64,000 nucleotides of DNA from Sphaerulina vaccinii (lineage: Eukaryota; Ascomycota; Dothideomycetes; Mycosphaerellales; Mycosphaerellaceae), in NCBI GenBank assembly GCA_022570795.1, contig JAKUDP010000008.1:806001-870000 (forward strand). The letters run 5' to 3'. The notes beneath the pieces were generated by a model. The model searched no databases, had not been told where the DNA came from, and saw only the letters and a program-made list of their open reading frames with translations. Positions 9,648 to 20,417 of this stretch are shown here, piece after piece. The translations under genes and the position numbers were made by a program. Within the stretch, counting starts at the first letter, position 1. Each line of letters opens with the position of its first letter.

Positions 9648-11463
9648 TCATCGCTTGTCTTCAAAACTCCTATGGCTCCCAGTCGCGTCATCTACCGGCG
9701 TGGGCTTATCGCTGTACTGATCCAGCTCATTCATAGCATCCTCGCTCTCATTCAGCTTATGGAAGATGATCCAGAAGCTCAAGCCCGCCACCAAGCACGC
9801 AGCACCTAGGAAGATGTACATCCAGAAGAGCTGCGGATCGACCGCGAAAGGACTGATCGCGCCTCCAAGAGCAGCACCAAAGGCGTTCGTAAGCAAGAAC
9901 AAGCTCATTATGAACGACTTCATGGAAGGAGGTGCCTTCGTGAACGCGTACTCCAGCCCGGTCACACTAGCGAAGATTTCAGACATGCCGATGAGCAGAT
10001 ATGCTGGCGTCTGTACCGCAACGTGTACATCGTTTGGCCTGTAACTCCCTTCCGGCTTGAGAGCTGCACTACACGCCAGTGGCGCGTCGTAGCATGGGCC
10101 AGACGCGTAGATATGCTTCTGCACGCCAGCAGCATAAGCCATAGCTGCCGCACCAAGCATGAAGCCCCAGAAGATGCGCGTGATGGGCTTGAACTTAATA
10201 CCGATCTTGCGAAGTCCAGGGTAGAGGAACTTGTCGCAGAGAGGTATGAAGATGATGATCGTCAGAGGGTCGATGTTCTGCATGATGTCGTTCGGTACGC
10301 CGTGAAGTTGCATTTGGCCTGCCATGGAGATGAAGTTGTTGAGCATTTGTCCGTATACCAGCCAGTAGATCGGGAAGAAGAGAAACACCTTGCACGCTAC
10401 GAGTGCTCGGCGAACTTCTTCCACGAAGAGTGAATCCCAGGGCACACTTCTTCCAGACCGTTCGAGATACTCTGGCTTCGCAGCATCAAGATTCCTTTTC
10501 TTCAGTCCGATCCAGCATATTTTCAAAGCCTTCGGAATAGGCGATCCACTTGGTGGTCGTAGCACATACTTCTTCTTTCCTGCGATGAGTGTTGCAAAGC
10601 CGACCACAAACATAACCAAGCACAGCAGATACGCTGACCAGAACCCGATGTGCGCCTCCATAACAGTCGTGGCAAGTGGCGACAGACTCCCGATGTTAAT
10701 GCAGAAGTAGAAAACCATATAGATCCTCTGAATCGTTGCAGCAGGATCTACGATGACACGCTCTCCACTACTCGTCTGGCGTACGAAAAGCTTCGTATTC
10801 TTATACTGTTCCGCAATGAGTGGAGAGACATTAGACTTGATCCCTCCGGTTCCCAGTCCAATTACAATCATCGCAACAACCAGGCCCCAGAGTGCATTTC
10901 CATTCTCAATGCTGACTGGCAGCGACGTCAGAAACAAAATAAGTACTCCCAAGACATAGATAACAGCACTCCAGAAAATGGTCCAGTACTTTCCAAGATA
11001 CTGATCAGCTACAACAGCTCCTAAGACTGGAGTGACATAACACCAGAATTGAAAGAAGTTCGTCAGACCTGTCGCGCCAGTTTGGTCCAGTCCAATGGCT
11101 CCGGGCAGCCCATTAGGGTCGTGGTAAGAGTTCGAGATATAGTTCTGAAAAGGGCCGGAAAGGCCATAGTAGGTGAAACGTTCGCAGAGTTCGACTATTG
11201 CGACAAGGAATGTCGACCAAGGGAGATTATCTGGTACTCTGCGGAGAGTGAGACGTTCATGTTGGGTGGGCTCAGTCTGATAGAGCGTGTCAGCTTCATG
11301 ATCTCAATGCTCGAACTTGTACACTCACCATGTCCTGCACATCTCGCGAAGATCCTGCCATTACTCGTTCCGTGTCATCAGGTTGTATAGCATCGACGAG
11401 TTCGTACTCTCCACGATCAGAGGGTTGCGTGTCATCCTGCTTGAAGAAGCTGAAGAGTCCCAT
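9648..11463 (-). CDS. PTR2: POT/PTR2-family peptide transporter
   Basis: Proton-coupled oligopeptide transporter of the plasma membrane. The model has two exons: 11463-11329 (45 codons, MGLFSFFKQDDTQPSD) and 11276-9648, with a 52-bp intron (GTGAGT donor, CAG acceptor), giving 587 residues, normal for fungal PTR2. Exon 2 opens with TEPTQHERLTLRRVPDNLPW and continues into the POT signature region VELCERFTYYGLSGPFQNY and the second conserved block VLGAVVADQYLGKYW. Many hydrophobic segments follow (for example WSAYLLCLVMFVVGFATLIAG, ACLVAGLSFWIIF). The C-terminus is hydrophilic and acidic. The intron removes in-frame stops, and the splice is phase 0. Fungal members import di- and tripeptides and are usually nitrogen regulated; nothing in the sequence shows regulation here. 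Confidence 0.93.
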
Positions 11464-11912
11464 CTTGACGACTCACTCCGGTCACAGTCCATATATGGCT
11501 CAGTGCTCTGTCAGCTCCTCATCATCGAGTACATCTGGTAAATATGGAGGAGGTTCATGCTTGATGTTGTCTGATGACACCGAATATGCCGAGCATCTGA
11601 GGTCCGGGATTCCAAGACGTTGTCGCCAAGGATCGCGACAACAAAGGAATTTGCTCGAGTCAGTGTGGTCTCGCTATTGTAAGCCAAAGACGGACGACCT
11701 GCTCTAGAGAAGGTAATCTTCAAGATGATCGACTACTGCAGCAGAGCAGAGAAGCTGTTCGTCAAGCATGTTGATGTACACTCTCAAGTCAAAGTCCCAG
11801 TTCACAAGCGTTTGTGAAAGTAGCGACTGCCAAGACAAGTGGATCTTCCACCAAAAGAAGCCAAGTCTCAAGGAACACTGTACGAAATGTATGACAGATC
11901 TATATATCCCCC
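11464..11912. other. Intergenic between transporter start and zinc-ribbon gene stop
   Basis: About 450 bp, the presumed promoter of the transporter plus the 3' UTR of the next gene. Short overlapping open frames on both strands show no domain. Confidence 0.45.
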
Positions 11913-13226
11913 TCAAATCGTCCCTCCACTCCCATCACTATCACTCCTCTTCCTACTCTTCCCTTTACCATCCTTCTTCTTCGTAACAACCAAACCCCTC
12001 ACAAACCCACCCGCCTTCTCCTGCAGACTCAACCCCTTCGGTACTTCAACAACACCAAGATCAAGATCATCCCAAGACCGCCGCTTAGGTCCCACACTCA
12101 TCTGAGGGTCCTGATCCACAGCACTAGCAGATCTGACCAACTCTGCTCCATCGTGAACTTGATCGAAAGTCAAAGCAACAGGACTAGGAGGATTCGCTCC
12201 AAGTGGAGAAGGAATCTGGCTTGAACTTCTTCGCTTTCGTCGTTTCACGCTTTCTAGTAGATCATCCATGGAGACAATGGGAGTTTCACCTTCTGTGATG
12301 GATTTCTGACGTGCGTGGCGTCGAGGACTGAGGGGTTCGAGGTAGTCTGGTGCAGATGTTGATGTTTCCTCGGGCACGATAGGCAGGTCTGTGATGTCTC
12401 CTGTCGAAGGTGGAGGTTGAGTAGAGGAGGTACCCATAGCTGATTCTGAAAGTCCGCGCAAGATCTCCTCGAAAGATGTAGCCGGATCGATATCGCTATC
12501 CGAAGAAGAAGAAGTCTCTTCTTCGATTGCCGATGACAACAACGATGCTCGAGTAGTAGTTGTCGAGGGCACAGTAGGAGCAGTAGGAGTTTTGACACCA
12601 AATTGCTTGCCCCACCTACACTCACTTGGATAATCGCATTTCTCCCAACAATCCTTCTTCGCAGAGGCTTGAGACTTGTCCCAATAACGCTGCGCGCTCG
12701 AATGTCTAGAGTGACCCGCGGACCACTTCGATGCACTCGACTTCTCCATAAAAGCACTCTCAAAAGCCTCCTCGGCTCTTAAAAGCGCCTCAGCAGCTTC
12801 GATCTGCTCTCCAACAGATCTGCGCCAGACACCCCAGCCTTTCCAACCTTGATAGTCGAACTCACTCGCGCAAGCGGCATGCCTTCGCACGACTTTGCCG
12901 CTTTTGCCCCGGGTTTTCTTGGTGACTGTGGTGGTGCCTGCACAGAAGAAGTGCCCGTCATCGAGGCAGCGACGAGTGACACCTAGTTGGTAGACGCGGT
13001 TGCATTTGTGGCATTGCCAGAGCCAGTTCAGAGGATTGGATGGAGGTGGAAGGAGATCGACCGTCGACTTGAGCTGGGCTTTGCGTCTTTCTGCTGCTCC
13101 ATTGTGGTGCTTTGTTTCTGGGAATGCCAGAGGGCTGATTGGAAGCCGTGGTGAGAAGGGTGTGGGCGGAATGGCAAGATAGGATGACTTGAAGGGTGCC
13201 GGAGTTATGGTAAGCTGGCGCGGCAT
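11913..13226 (-). CDS. Hypothetical protein with Cys pairs (putative zinc ribbon)
   Basis: A 437-residue intronless frame read from the ATG at 13226 (MPRQLTITPAPFKSSYL); the frame is open for 48 more codons upstream but that part looks non-coding. Residues around 95-150 contain a CHKC knuckle (WLWQCHKCNRVYQLG) followed by RRCLDDGHFFCAG and HAACASEFDY, together resembling a zinc-binding module typical of uncharacterised fungal proteins. A helical, Glu/Ala-rich segment (GEQIEAAEALLRAEEAFES) and a further pair in KKDCWEKCDYPSECRWGK follow. The C-terminal half is low complexity (Ser/Pro), with basic stretches such as VKRRKRRSSSQ and a Lys/Arg-rich end that could be nuclear localisation signals. 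I cannot name a function. Confidence 0.75.
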   Translation of the reverse strand: MPRQLTITPAPFKSSYLAIPPTPFSPRLPISPLAFPETKHHNGAAERRKAQLKSTVDLLPPPSNPLNWLWQCHKCNRVYQLGVTRRCLDDGHFFCAGTTTVTKKTRGKSGKVVRRHAACASEFDYQGWKGWGVWRRSVGEQIEAAEALLRAEEAFESAFMEKSSASKWSAGHSRHSSAQRYWDKSQASAKKDCWEKCDYPSECRWGKQFGVKTPTAPTVPSTTTTRASLLSSAIEEETSSSSDSDIDPATSFEEILRGLSESAMGTSSTQPPPSTGDITDLPIVPEETSTSAPDYLEPLSPRRHARQKSITEGETPIVSMDDLLESVKRRKRRSSSQIPSPLGANPPSPVALTFDQVHDGAELVRSASAVDQDPQMSVGPKRRSWDDLDLGVVEVPKGLSLQEKAGGFVRGLVVTKKKDGKGKSRKRSDSDGSGGTI

Positions 13227-13964
13227 AATGGCTTTTGCTTCTGAAATGTGTGTGATTAGGCTAATGCTTGTAATTCTTGACGTCTTCTGCTGTACGAAGA
13301 CCGGTTTCGTGTCTTTGTGCTGCTGATGCAATGCGCGATGACCTGTGCTAAGGATGGTGGAGATGGACACAGTCCGTCAGTAGGCGAAGCTTGCGAACAG
13401 TTGTGAACTCGAGGTGAAAGTTACGAATCGCAAAGATAAGTCGTTGCGCTTCTTGTCTGAGGTCTTGCTGATGACCGCAATGGTGATACTCATCTTACAA
13501 TACAAAGCACGTGCACGTGCGATTGATGATAGCCGAGTGAGGCTCTTTGTTTCAGTCATGGTATGTCTTTGTCTCGGCAAGAGTCTGGCCGCCAGAAACT
13601 GATGTAATCCTTGACGTCCTCTTTGTCTGCAACAGTCTCTGCGGGATTGCAATAGCTGGACATCGGTGCTCGCGATAGCGCCTGGTACCACGTGTGGCAG
13701 TCGTACATCTGTGAGACATCTTGGAAAGTCTCGAAGCTCTGGCGTAGCAGTAGCAGTATCAGTAGCACGAGCAGGGTGCAAAGGCTTCACCAGACATCTT
13801 ATGGCTGCCTGCTACTTTTGTGGAGGATACCGCACTTTCATCGGGCTCGTCGTGTGTCCTTGACAAGAATTGGTCGAGACATTGACAATCAAGCCTAGTC
13901 TCTTTGTGGGTTGTTTTGAGGAATGCATGGCAGATCTGACAAAGCTTTGTCGTTTTCTGCTCAT
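13227..13964. other. Intergenic, promoter of the zinc-ribbon gene
   Basis: About 740 bp between the sorting nexin stop and the next start. It contains the tandem CACGTG pair listed separately. The open frames here have no domain and poor continuity. Confidence 0.5.
13508..13519. promoter_or_regulatory. Tandem CACGTG E-box pair
   Basis: Two abutting palindromic CACGTG hexamers lie about 280 bp upstream of the minus-strand start at 13226. CACGTG is the binding core of fungal bHLH factors (for example Pho4, Cbf1, SREBP-like). Use as an operator is inference. Confidence 0.35.
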
Positions 13965-16900
13965 TCAGTGTGTAATGATTCTCAAAGCCTGGAGCGCAAG
14001 TCCGAAGACGAGACCTCTGCTTACGCCAGGAAGTTGTAGGCAGTCAAAGACCTTACCTAGAGCCTCCCCACTGGCTGCGGCACCCATGACGCTAGTCAAT
14101 GCTTGTGGCATGCCCCTCGTCACGAGCAACTTTCTGGCCTTGATCCGCAATTCTTCTTTCTGCTCCGTCGTCTTCTCAGGATAGTCTCGAGCCCATATCT
14201 CAAGCTCCTCTGGAGTTGGCAGTGTATTCTCACGCAACTTGTAGATCTGGTAAGCAAGTCCAGAGTCGCTCAAATTGGCATCGAGGAGTGATGACTGGAG
14301 TAGGTCTCGTATCGTGCCAAGCTGTGGATTGCCGGGTCGAAGCAAGAATGTCTTCGCAGCTGTGAGTAAGGTCTTGCGGATCTGCCATGCACCGGAAAGT
14401 GTGTACAGCTCAGATATTACTGCAAACATGAGTTCGACAGCAACTGATGTTTCACGATCCGTCAAGGGTGCCGTCTTCGGCTGTTCTTTCTTCGCAGGTG
14501 AGTCTGTCTTGGAAAGGCCAACTTGTGGTCTAGGCGGTGTCGCTGGGATTGTTACGTTGTCGGCATCAAGCACTTGCGACATGCTCAGTGAGTGTGGTGT
14601 ACTGCGAACGTCGGTGCTCTTGCGACTTCGACTTGGCGACACTGGTGTGGCGTAGTCAGAAGGCATCTCTGATGGGGGCGGAGGCAGATTGATCGTGTCC
14701 AAGCCAGGCACTTCTTCTTGTGTTGGTGGCAGGTGTGTTGTTGAAGCCGCTGGTGATGCAGTCGTGGCTTGCACGGAGTCATTTTGGCTGAGAATACTGG
14801 CTGGGCGGCTCGAAGAAGAAGTCTGAGCAGGCCTGGACTCCTCACTTCTCAGAGATGTAGCGCTTTGCCTTCGCTCGAGTGTAGACTCTGGCAACGCACG
14901 CAGAGACTCTTGACTTTCTCGACCCACATCCATAGTGCCCAAGTAGCTATCAGTCATGAAGCTTTGTCCTGCAAGCTGCATGCTCGAACGACTACTACCA
15001 GCCGACCGAGCTGTGTTGTCCATGCTAGTGCTAGTAGCAGATCTGCTGAGATTCGTGCTGGACTGGCCTGCTTTCTTACCGACGTTGCCCACAGCGCCGA
15101 CGAAACCAGCCACGCCTCCAAAGACAGTCTTGCCACCACCTGCAACTCCGCCCGCGACCTGCTTAGGCGCTTTGGTCAAGACATTCATCATATCGCCTCC
15201 TAGCTTGCCAAATGCATCTGGAGTGGGCCATCCGAAGCCTTTGTTGCCGCTAGGAGACTTGTTAAGTCCTTGATCCTTTTCGAGGAACCGCTTCATGCCC
15301 TCGCTCTCAGCCAGTGTCTGAAAACGTACAGCATCGGACAGGTATCGTTCGAGCTCTGTACGCAGTGATGCCTTGGTATGCACTTTCCACTTTGGCAGCT
15401 CGTTATGCGCCTCGGTAAAGCGCGTTCCGGTGATAACAGAGATGCGCCTCAGGACCTCGTGAAGTGTTTCGAAGTCGGCATACTTCCGCACAATCATCCA
15501 GCCAGGGAAAGCAGAGTTCGCCGGCTCGATCTGGATGAGCAAATCATTGTTCGGCTTGGCTTTGATCGAAGATCGTTCTCCAGGAACACTATCATCAAAG
15601 ATACTGATGTTAGCATTGAGTAACGTCAAGACCGGTGCCTTCTTGATGGGTGTTTCTACGCCTCCTAGTGCAGTAGGTTGCACTCTTGGGACAATCTGAT
15701 CGAAGCTCGTGAACTGCGTGCTAGGCGTGCTCGCGTGGCTCTGCCGGTTACTTCCAGCAACAGAGCTTCCAGTATTGGACTTGCTCTCCTCAGAATGACG
15801 ATCGCGATCGCTGTCGCTTGAGGTTGGCGTGGGTATGCCTTGAGTAGATGCATCAGTGCTATCTGCAGCATTCGGTGGTGTCGCCTGATTGTCCCGTTCC
15901 TGCTGTGCTCTGCGATTGTCCTCCTCGATCATGAGTTCCGTCAGCCTCTTTGCTTCGCGCATCGCCTCGTCCATGGCCTCTTCTGCCCTGCTCATCTTTC
16001 GTCTATGTGCTGCTGCGCTCGTGCTCTCTTTCTCTTTCTTGCTGACGACTTCCTGCTCTTTATTGATCTTCTCTGCAACCTTTGGCGTTCCGACCGTATC
16101 TCGTCCTTGGACTCCAGCATCCACGATGTCCATGACTTCTTTCGTAGTCTCTGACTCTTCCAATGCATACACAATCCACTCGTTGATCCAAGAAGGTTCC
16201 GAGCACTTCGTAACACTGTATCCAAGGACCAACTGTGCTTGCACTTGTTTCAAGAAAGCATGAACTGGCGGACAATTGTAAGACTTCGGATCTAGGTAAG
16301 CTTGAAGAATGTCTTCAGCTGCATCTGCCAGCTTGATCTTCTGGGAGTCTTGATCTAGCATATATGCCAGACTGCTTTCTGGCTTCAATTGTAGATATGC
16401 ACTGATAGCCTCTTCCGGAGATGAGTTCGGTGAAGCATTGAGTGCGAGAGCCAGCTCGTTCAAGAATACAATAATGATGGAGCTGGCGTTCGTAAGGAAG
16501 TCTAGGAAGGCGTCGGCAGCTCGTTTGCGCTGAAGATGACCAGACAGAGATAGCATGAAAGCAGTAAATGTTCGTCGACAGGTCGCTGGAAAGCTCTCCT
16601 CGCCTGGTAGTACAGGATCATACCAGTAGTGTACGTAATTCTTGATTACAGCCGTGGTGAAAGCATCCAGAGCAGCGGCCGTCTCGGGCTCGAACGAAGA
16701 GTAGTCCAGCGCCTGGCTGGCATATATCCTGCTGTCCTCAGCATGGAACTCTGCTCTGCTGCTGCTTCTCCAATCCAGCACTCTCTTGACCACGTCCACG
16801 CCCGCCTCACGTCGTCTCTCCGTCTCTGCCAGCCTCGCAGCATGATCGCCTCTGCCATTTCTCGTCCCATCCCAGGTTGCCTGCAGTACCACGCCGCCCG

Positions 16901-17195
16901 CGACGCCAATGAAAACAAGTCCGACCCTGCCGAGCACGATATATGTGGTTGCGCCGAGTCCTACCAAGCAAGCTCCCAGTGTCTCGTTGCTGGCAGTCGC
17001 TAAGAAGTTCAAGGCCTTATCTGTGAACGACTGCAGCGCCGATACTGCTGACTGCGGTTCTGGTGATGTTGGCGCGTTGACGGCTGGCTTCTGCTCTTGC
17101 TCAATGGCCTCGTCATCCTTGAGAGGAACAGGTGTGTCCTTCTCAGCCAGATCAGGCGCGTTTATCGTTGTATCGTTGTCCATGGTCGCATCCAA
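13965..17195 (-). CDS. PXA-PX-nexin-C domain sorting nexin (Mdm1/SNX13-like)
   Basis: A 1,076-residue intronless frame. Order: acidic N-terminus; hydrophobic membrane segment(s) at about 73-106 (GACLVGLGATTYIVLGRVGL); PXA domain at about 180-335 (IKNYVHYWYDPVLPGEE); charged coiled-coil stretch near 410-450 (MDEAMREAKRLTELMIEED); PX domain at about 530-640 with the phosphoinositide-binding core RKYADFETLHEVLRR; Ser-rich linker; nexin-C domain at about 910-1065 (AVISELYTLSGAWQIRKTLL). Mdm1/Snx13-type proteins tether the ER to vacuole/endosome membranes. An RGS domain between PXA and PX, found in animal SNX13, is not visible, which is usual in fungi. The start is 294 bp from the divergent TyrRS gene, so they may share a promoter. 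Confidence 0.88.
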   Translation of the reverse strand: MDATMDNDTTINAPDLAEKDTPVPLKDDEAIEQEQKPAVNAPTSPEPQSAVSALQSFTDKALNFLATASNETLGACLVGLGATTYIVLGRVGLVFIGVAGGVVLQATWDGTRNGRGDHAARLAETERRREAGVDVVKRVLDWRSSSRAEFHAEDSRIYASQALDYSSFEPETAAALDAFTTAVIKNYVHYWYDPVLPGEESFPATCRRTFTAFMLSLSGHLQRKRAADAFLDFLTNASSIIIVFLNELALALNASPNSSPEEAISAYLQLKPESSLAYMLDQDSQKIKLADAAEDILQAYLDPKSYNCPPVHAFLKQVQAQLVLGYSVTKCSEPSWINEWIVYALEESETTKEVMDIVDAGVQGRDTVGTPKVAEKINKEQEVVSKKEKESTSAAAHRRKMSRAEEAMDEAMREAKRLTELMIEEDNRRAQQERDNQATPPNAADSTDASTQGIPTPTSSDSDRDRHSEESKSNTGSSVAGSNRQSHASTPSTQFTSFDQIVPRVQPTALGGVETPIKKAPVLTLLNANISIFDDSVPGERSSIKAKPNNDLLIQIEPANSAFPGWMIVRKYADFETLHEVLRRISVITGTRFTEAHNELPKWKVHTKASLRTELERYLSDAVRFQTLAESEGMKRFLEKDQGLNKSPSGNKGFGWPTPDAFGKLGGDMMNVLTKAPKQVAGGVAGGGKTVFGGVAGFVGAVGNVGKKAGQSSTNLSRSATSTSMDNTARSAGSSRSSMQLAGQSFMTDSYLGTMDVGRESQESLRALPESTLERRQSATSLRSEESRPAQTSSSSRPASILSQNDSVQATTASPAASTTHLPPTQEEVPGLDTINLPPPPSEMPSDYATPVSPSRSRKSTDVRSTPHSLSMSQVLDADNVTIPATPPRPQVGLSKTDSPAKKEQPKTAPLTDRETSVAVELMFAVISELYTLSGAWQIRKTLLTAAKTFLLRPGNPQLGTIRDLLQSSLLDANLSDSGLAYQIYKLRENTLPTPEELEIWARDYPEKTTEQKEELRIKARKLLVTRGMPQALTSVMGAAASGEALGKVFDCLQLPGVSRGLVFGLALQALRIITH

Positions 17196-17489
17196 TATCT
17201 CGTGGTATAATCATCATCCAGCATAACAAGACATATCGCGAAGTGCTGTGATCCCAGTCCTTTCCAACAACCAACACGAAGCCGACACCAGTTGTTGATC
17301 TGATCAAAGTGTCAGCCCGGAATGGTGGGTGGAGCCTCGAAGCGAGATCGACAGCCAAGCCAAGCCCCTGTGGAGAGTTTCTTGTTCATGACAGGGGTGT
17401 GAGTCGCAGTTGCATTGGTGACTCAAGAACAACATCAAAACTGCAATCAACCTCCATTCACTGCAACCAAAAAGGAAAAGACACAGAAG
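17196..17489. promoter_or_regulatory. Shared divergent promoter, sorting nexin / TyrRS
   Basis: The 294 bp between two divergent starts must contain both 5' UTRs and core promoters. No TATA box is obvious. Assigned by position only. Confidence 0.45.
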
Positions 17490-18779
17490 ATGGCGGCAGC
17501 AGCACCTGCACCACGAGAGCCACTCACTGGCAAGGCGGCAGAGAACTTCGAACTCATCAAGAGCAATCTGCAAGAAGTTCTGAACCCAGAAATCATCGAA
17601 GATGTCCTGCGGGAAGGAAAACGACCACTCAGCATCTACTGGGGAACTGCGACAACTGGAAAGCCTCACTGTGGATACTTCGTGCCCATGCTCAAGATTG
17701 CCGAGTTTCTGGCTGCTGGATGTGAAGTGAAGGTTTTGCTGGCAGACGTTCATGGCTTCCTCGACAATCTCAAAGCCCCCATCGACCTGGTCGTGCTGAG
17801 AGCAGAGTACTACAAGCACTGCGTGACAGCAGCATTGAAGGCTGTCAATGTCGATGTCTCGAAACTCAAGTTCGTTCTCGGTAGCACCTACCAAACCACT
17901 GGCGAAAGTGGCGCCAAATACTTCATGGATCTCCTTCGACTCAGCACATCTGTCTCTGGTCACGACGCCTCGAAAGCCGGTTCAGAAGTGGTCAAGCAAG
18001 TCGAGAGCCCGCCACTGTCCTCGCAAATTTACCCACTCATGCAAGCACTCGATGAAGAATACCTCGGTGTGGACGCACAGTTCGGCGGTGTCGATCAACG
18101 CAAGATCTTCACTCTAGCAGTTGAGGCTCTACCACGCATCGGATTCAAGAAGCGAGCACATCTGATGAACCCACTCATCCCCGGCCTGCAAGAAGGTGGC
18201 AAGATGAGCTCCTCCGACCCAGACTCAAAGATCGATTTGATTGACCCGCCTGCGGTGGTGACGAAGAAGCTGAAGAAAGCCTTCTGTCCACCGAAGCAAG
18301 TCGAGGGCAATGGCGTTATGAGCTTCGTCGAGTTCGTTCTGTTACCCGCCTCCGCACTTCGAAACAATGGCACGCCAAAGTTCATCGTGGAGCGCCGTGA
18401 TGCCGAGCCACTCGTCTACTCAGACATTAAGAAGATGCAAGAAGATTACCTGGCAGACATTCTGCAACCACAGACATTGAAGCCCGCAGTCACAGCTGCT
18501 CTTCTGGAAATCCTAAAGCCCATCCAGGAGACATTCGAGAACAGCAAAGAGTGGAAAGAAGTCGAGCAAAAGGCCTACCCTCCACCACATGCCCCAGCAA
18601 AGAAAGAAAAGAAGGTTAAGGACCGCGGCAGCAAATTTCCTGGTGCTAAGCCTGCCAACGGCGAACTAGTTGCAAAGCCGGACGGCTCACTCGAGGGACC
18701 TGGTGCACAAGAAGCCAGTGTCGGGAAGTCGAACGAAGATGCAATGAAGGCACTCAGCGTGAGCGAGCAGAAGAAATAG
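17490..18779 (+). CDS. TYS1: Cytosolic tyrosyl-tRNA synthetase
   Basis: Charges tRNA-Tyr with tyrosine in the cytosol. A 429-residue intronless frame from the ATG at 17490; in-frame upstream codons lack conservation. Class I signatures are both present: the HIGH-like motif PHCGYF in TTGKPHCGYFVPM (about 57) and the KMSKS-like KMSSSDPDSKIDL (about 238). The body shows the eukaryotic/archaeal TyrRS type: YWGTATTGKP, LADVHGFLDNLK and the tyrosine-pocket region YPLMQALDEEYLGVDAQFGG. The C-terminal tail is Lys-rich (PAKKEKKVKDRGSKFPGAK), expected for tRNA binding in fungi, which lack the animal EMAPII-like domain. There is no mitochondrial presequence. Confidence 0.97.
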   Translation: MAAAAPAPREPLTGKAAENFELIKSNLQEVLNPEIIEDVLREGKRPLSIYWGTATTGKPHCGYFVPMLKIAEFLAAGCEVKVLLADVHGFLDNLKAPIDLVVLRAEYYKHCVTAALKAVNVDVSKLKFVLGSTYQTTGESGAKYFMDLLRLSTSVSGHDASKAGSEVVKQVESPPLSSQIYPLMQALDEEYLGVDAQFGGVDQRKIFTLAVEALPRIGFKKRAHLMNPLIPGLQEGGKMSSSDPDSKIDLIDPPAVVTKKLKKAFCPPKQVEGNGVMSFVEFVLLPASALRNNGTPKFIVERRDAEPLVYSDIKKMQEDYLADILQPQTLKPAVTAALLEILKPIQETFENSKEWKEVEQKAYPPPHAPAKKEKKVKDRGSKFPGAKPANGELVAKPDGSLEGPGAQEASVGKSNEDAMKALSVSEQKK

Positions 18780-19405
18780 CAACCAGTGCTCAACAACCAT
18801 GAGATGAAGGTGTGCTACAGAAGAAGCGTTCAATGCATGATGGAGATACCATGTTCGACTTTCAGCATAGGTACGAAGAGCGTACGGCTACACTGCTCAC
18901 ATTTTGGTTCTCTTTCTTCTTCTCTGCTGATAATTGCCTGGTCGTGCTGTCAGGCAGAAACGCGCTCACTGATCTGCAGGCATCACTACACCGGAATCAA
19001 GCTGCTCCCAATAGCCACGCGAGAAGCCTCGCTTACATGCAGCCGCGCATGCGGCTGTTGTAGGACTCGGAGCTGAGTCCATGGAGGCCGCCCTGCGGAC
19101 CGCAGCAATCAGGAAGGCAACCAATGCAAGCTTGAAGATGACTCGACAATTTATATGCTGTGCAACGATCACTGCTGTCCCCGCCATGCGAACAGCCTCA
19201 AAACACCCGCTCACCTCACACGATGACACCACTGCCCGTGTTCGTTCACTATGGCCACGACATGACAATAGGAACCTTTTCACATGAATCTTGCTTCATT
19301 TCTCTCACTCTTGAAAGCTGAAGTCATCTAGGCAGAACTTGACTCACACATCCACAGTCATCGAACACCTTCTCGAAACATATCTACCAAACATACAACG
19401 CCAAC
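18780..19405. other. Intergenic between TyrRS and RBR ligase
   Basis: About 625 bp. It should hold the TyrRS 3' UTR and the RBR promoter. A minus-strand frame (19187-18966) has a hydrophobic run, but nothing else supports it as a gene. Confidence 0.4.
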
Positions 19406-20417
19406 ATGGACGAAGACACACTCGAACTCCATGTCTCAGACACAGTGAACACCCAGGACTCCGACGCTCGCGTAGAAGCTCTCGAGCTCTCTCTTCGACG
19501 CTGGCCATTCTTTCACCAAATGCATGAAGGCGACATCGAAATGGCATTTCAACCAGCTGCAAACCTGCGATACCATCGACATCTCCTCGAGCCAGAAGCA
19601 ATCCCGATCCCACCTGAGCCAAGCTGTAGGATATGCGGCGATTCGGTATTTGACGAACGAGAAATGATCAAGCTGGACTGCGGCTGCCGTCAGTGCAATG
19701 ACTGCCTCGCCAGGTTCTTCACGGCGGCTATGACGGATGAGTCTCTGTATCCACCGAAGTGTCACCGACGTCCTATTCCTCTCGATAGAGCTTCTCGCCA
19801 CCTCCCGCAGACTCTGGTCAAAGAGTTTCGTGCAAAGCTTCTGGAGCTCTCGACCCGGCATAAGGTCTATTGCTCGAACATAAAAGCAGGATGCAACGCA
19901 TTCATAGCGCCCCACAGTATACATAATGGCGAAGCATTCTGTCAGAAATGCAATAAGAAGACCTGCGTGACATGTAAGGACGAAGCACATTTTGGACCTT
20001 GTCAGACTATTGGCGTAATTGAGCTTGCGAAGGATGAGAAATGGAAAGTCTGTCCCGGCTGCACAAGACTGGTGGAGAAAGCCGATGGGTGTAACCATAT
20101 CCTGTGAGTGATCAAGAGCCACCCATGTTCAAATACAAGAACTCAAGAACTGACAAGATGACTGATCTAGATGTCGATGTGGCTGCGACTTCTGCTACTC
20201 CTGCGGTCTCGTCCTCAAAGAGTGTGCTTGCGTCGATGAGGACGATGAAGAAGAAAATGACGAGTACGATGAGGTCTGGTTCGCTCGAGGACCTGCAGCT
20301 GGGACTGCTCCTAGAAGACCAAGGACTCCGAGCTTCAGAGAGCTGGAGGAGGACATCATTGAGGATACTATGGTTGCGCCTTTTGATCTGGTGGAGGACG
20401 AGTTTACGGATCGATAG
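19406..20417 (+). CDS. RBR-type E3 ubiquitin ligase
   Basis: The model is exon 19406-20103, a 67-bp intron (GTGAGT donor, GATCTAG acceptor ending at 20170), then exon 20171-20417, giving 314 residues. RING1 (CRICGDSVFDEREMIKLDCG, CRQCNDCLARFF), the in-between-RING region (YCSNIKAGCNAFIAP, FCQKCNKKTCVTC) and RING2 (CPGCTRLVEKADGCNHIL then CRCGCDFCYSCG) occur in canonical order. RBR ligases take ubiquitin from an E2 onto a RING2 cysteine before passing it to the substrate. By family alignment that residue is the Cys in NHILC, the first full codon of exon 2. The C-terminal tail is acidic (DEDDEEENDEYDEVW). The substrate is unknown. Reading through the intron gives TGA at once, so intron removal is needed for activity. 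Confidence 0.87.

Noticed and set aside
18966..19283. Minus-strand frame with hydrophobic run between TyrRS and RBR genes
   Set aside because: No conserved motif, and the competing frames on the other strand are as long.
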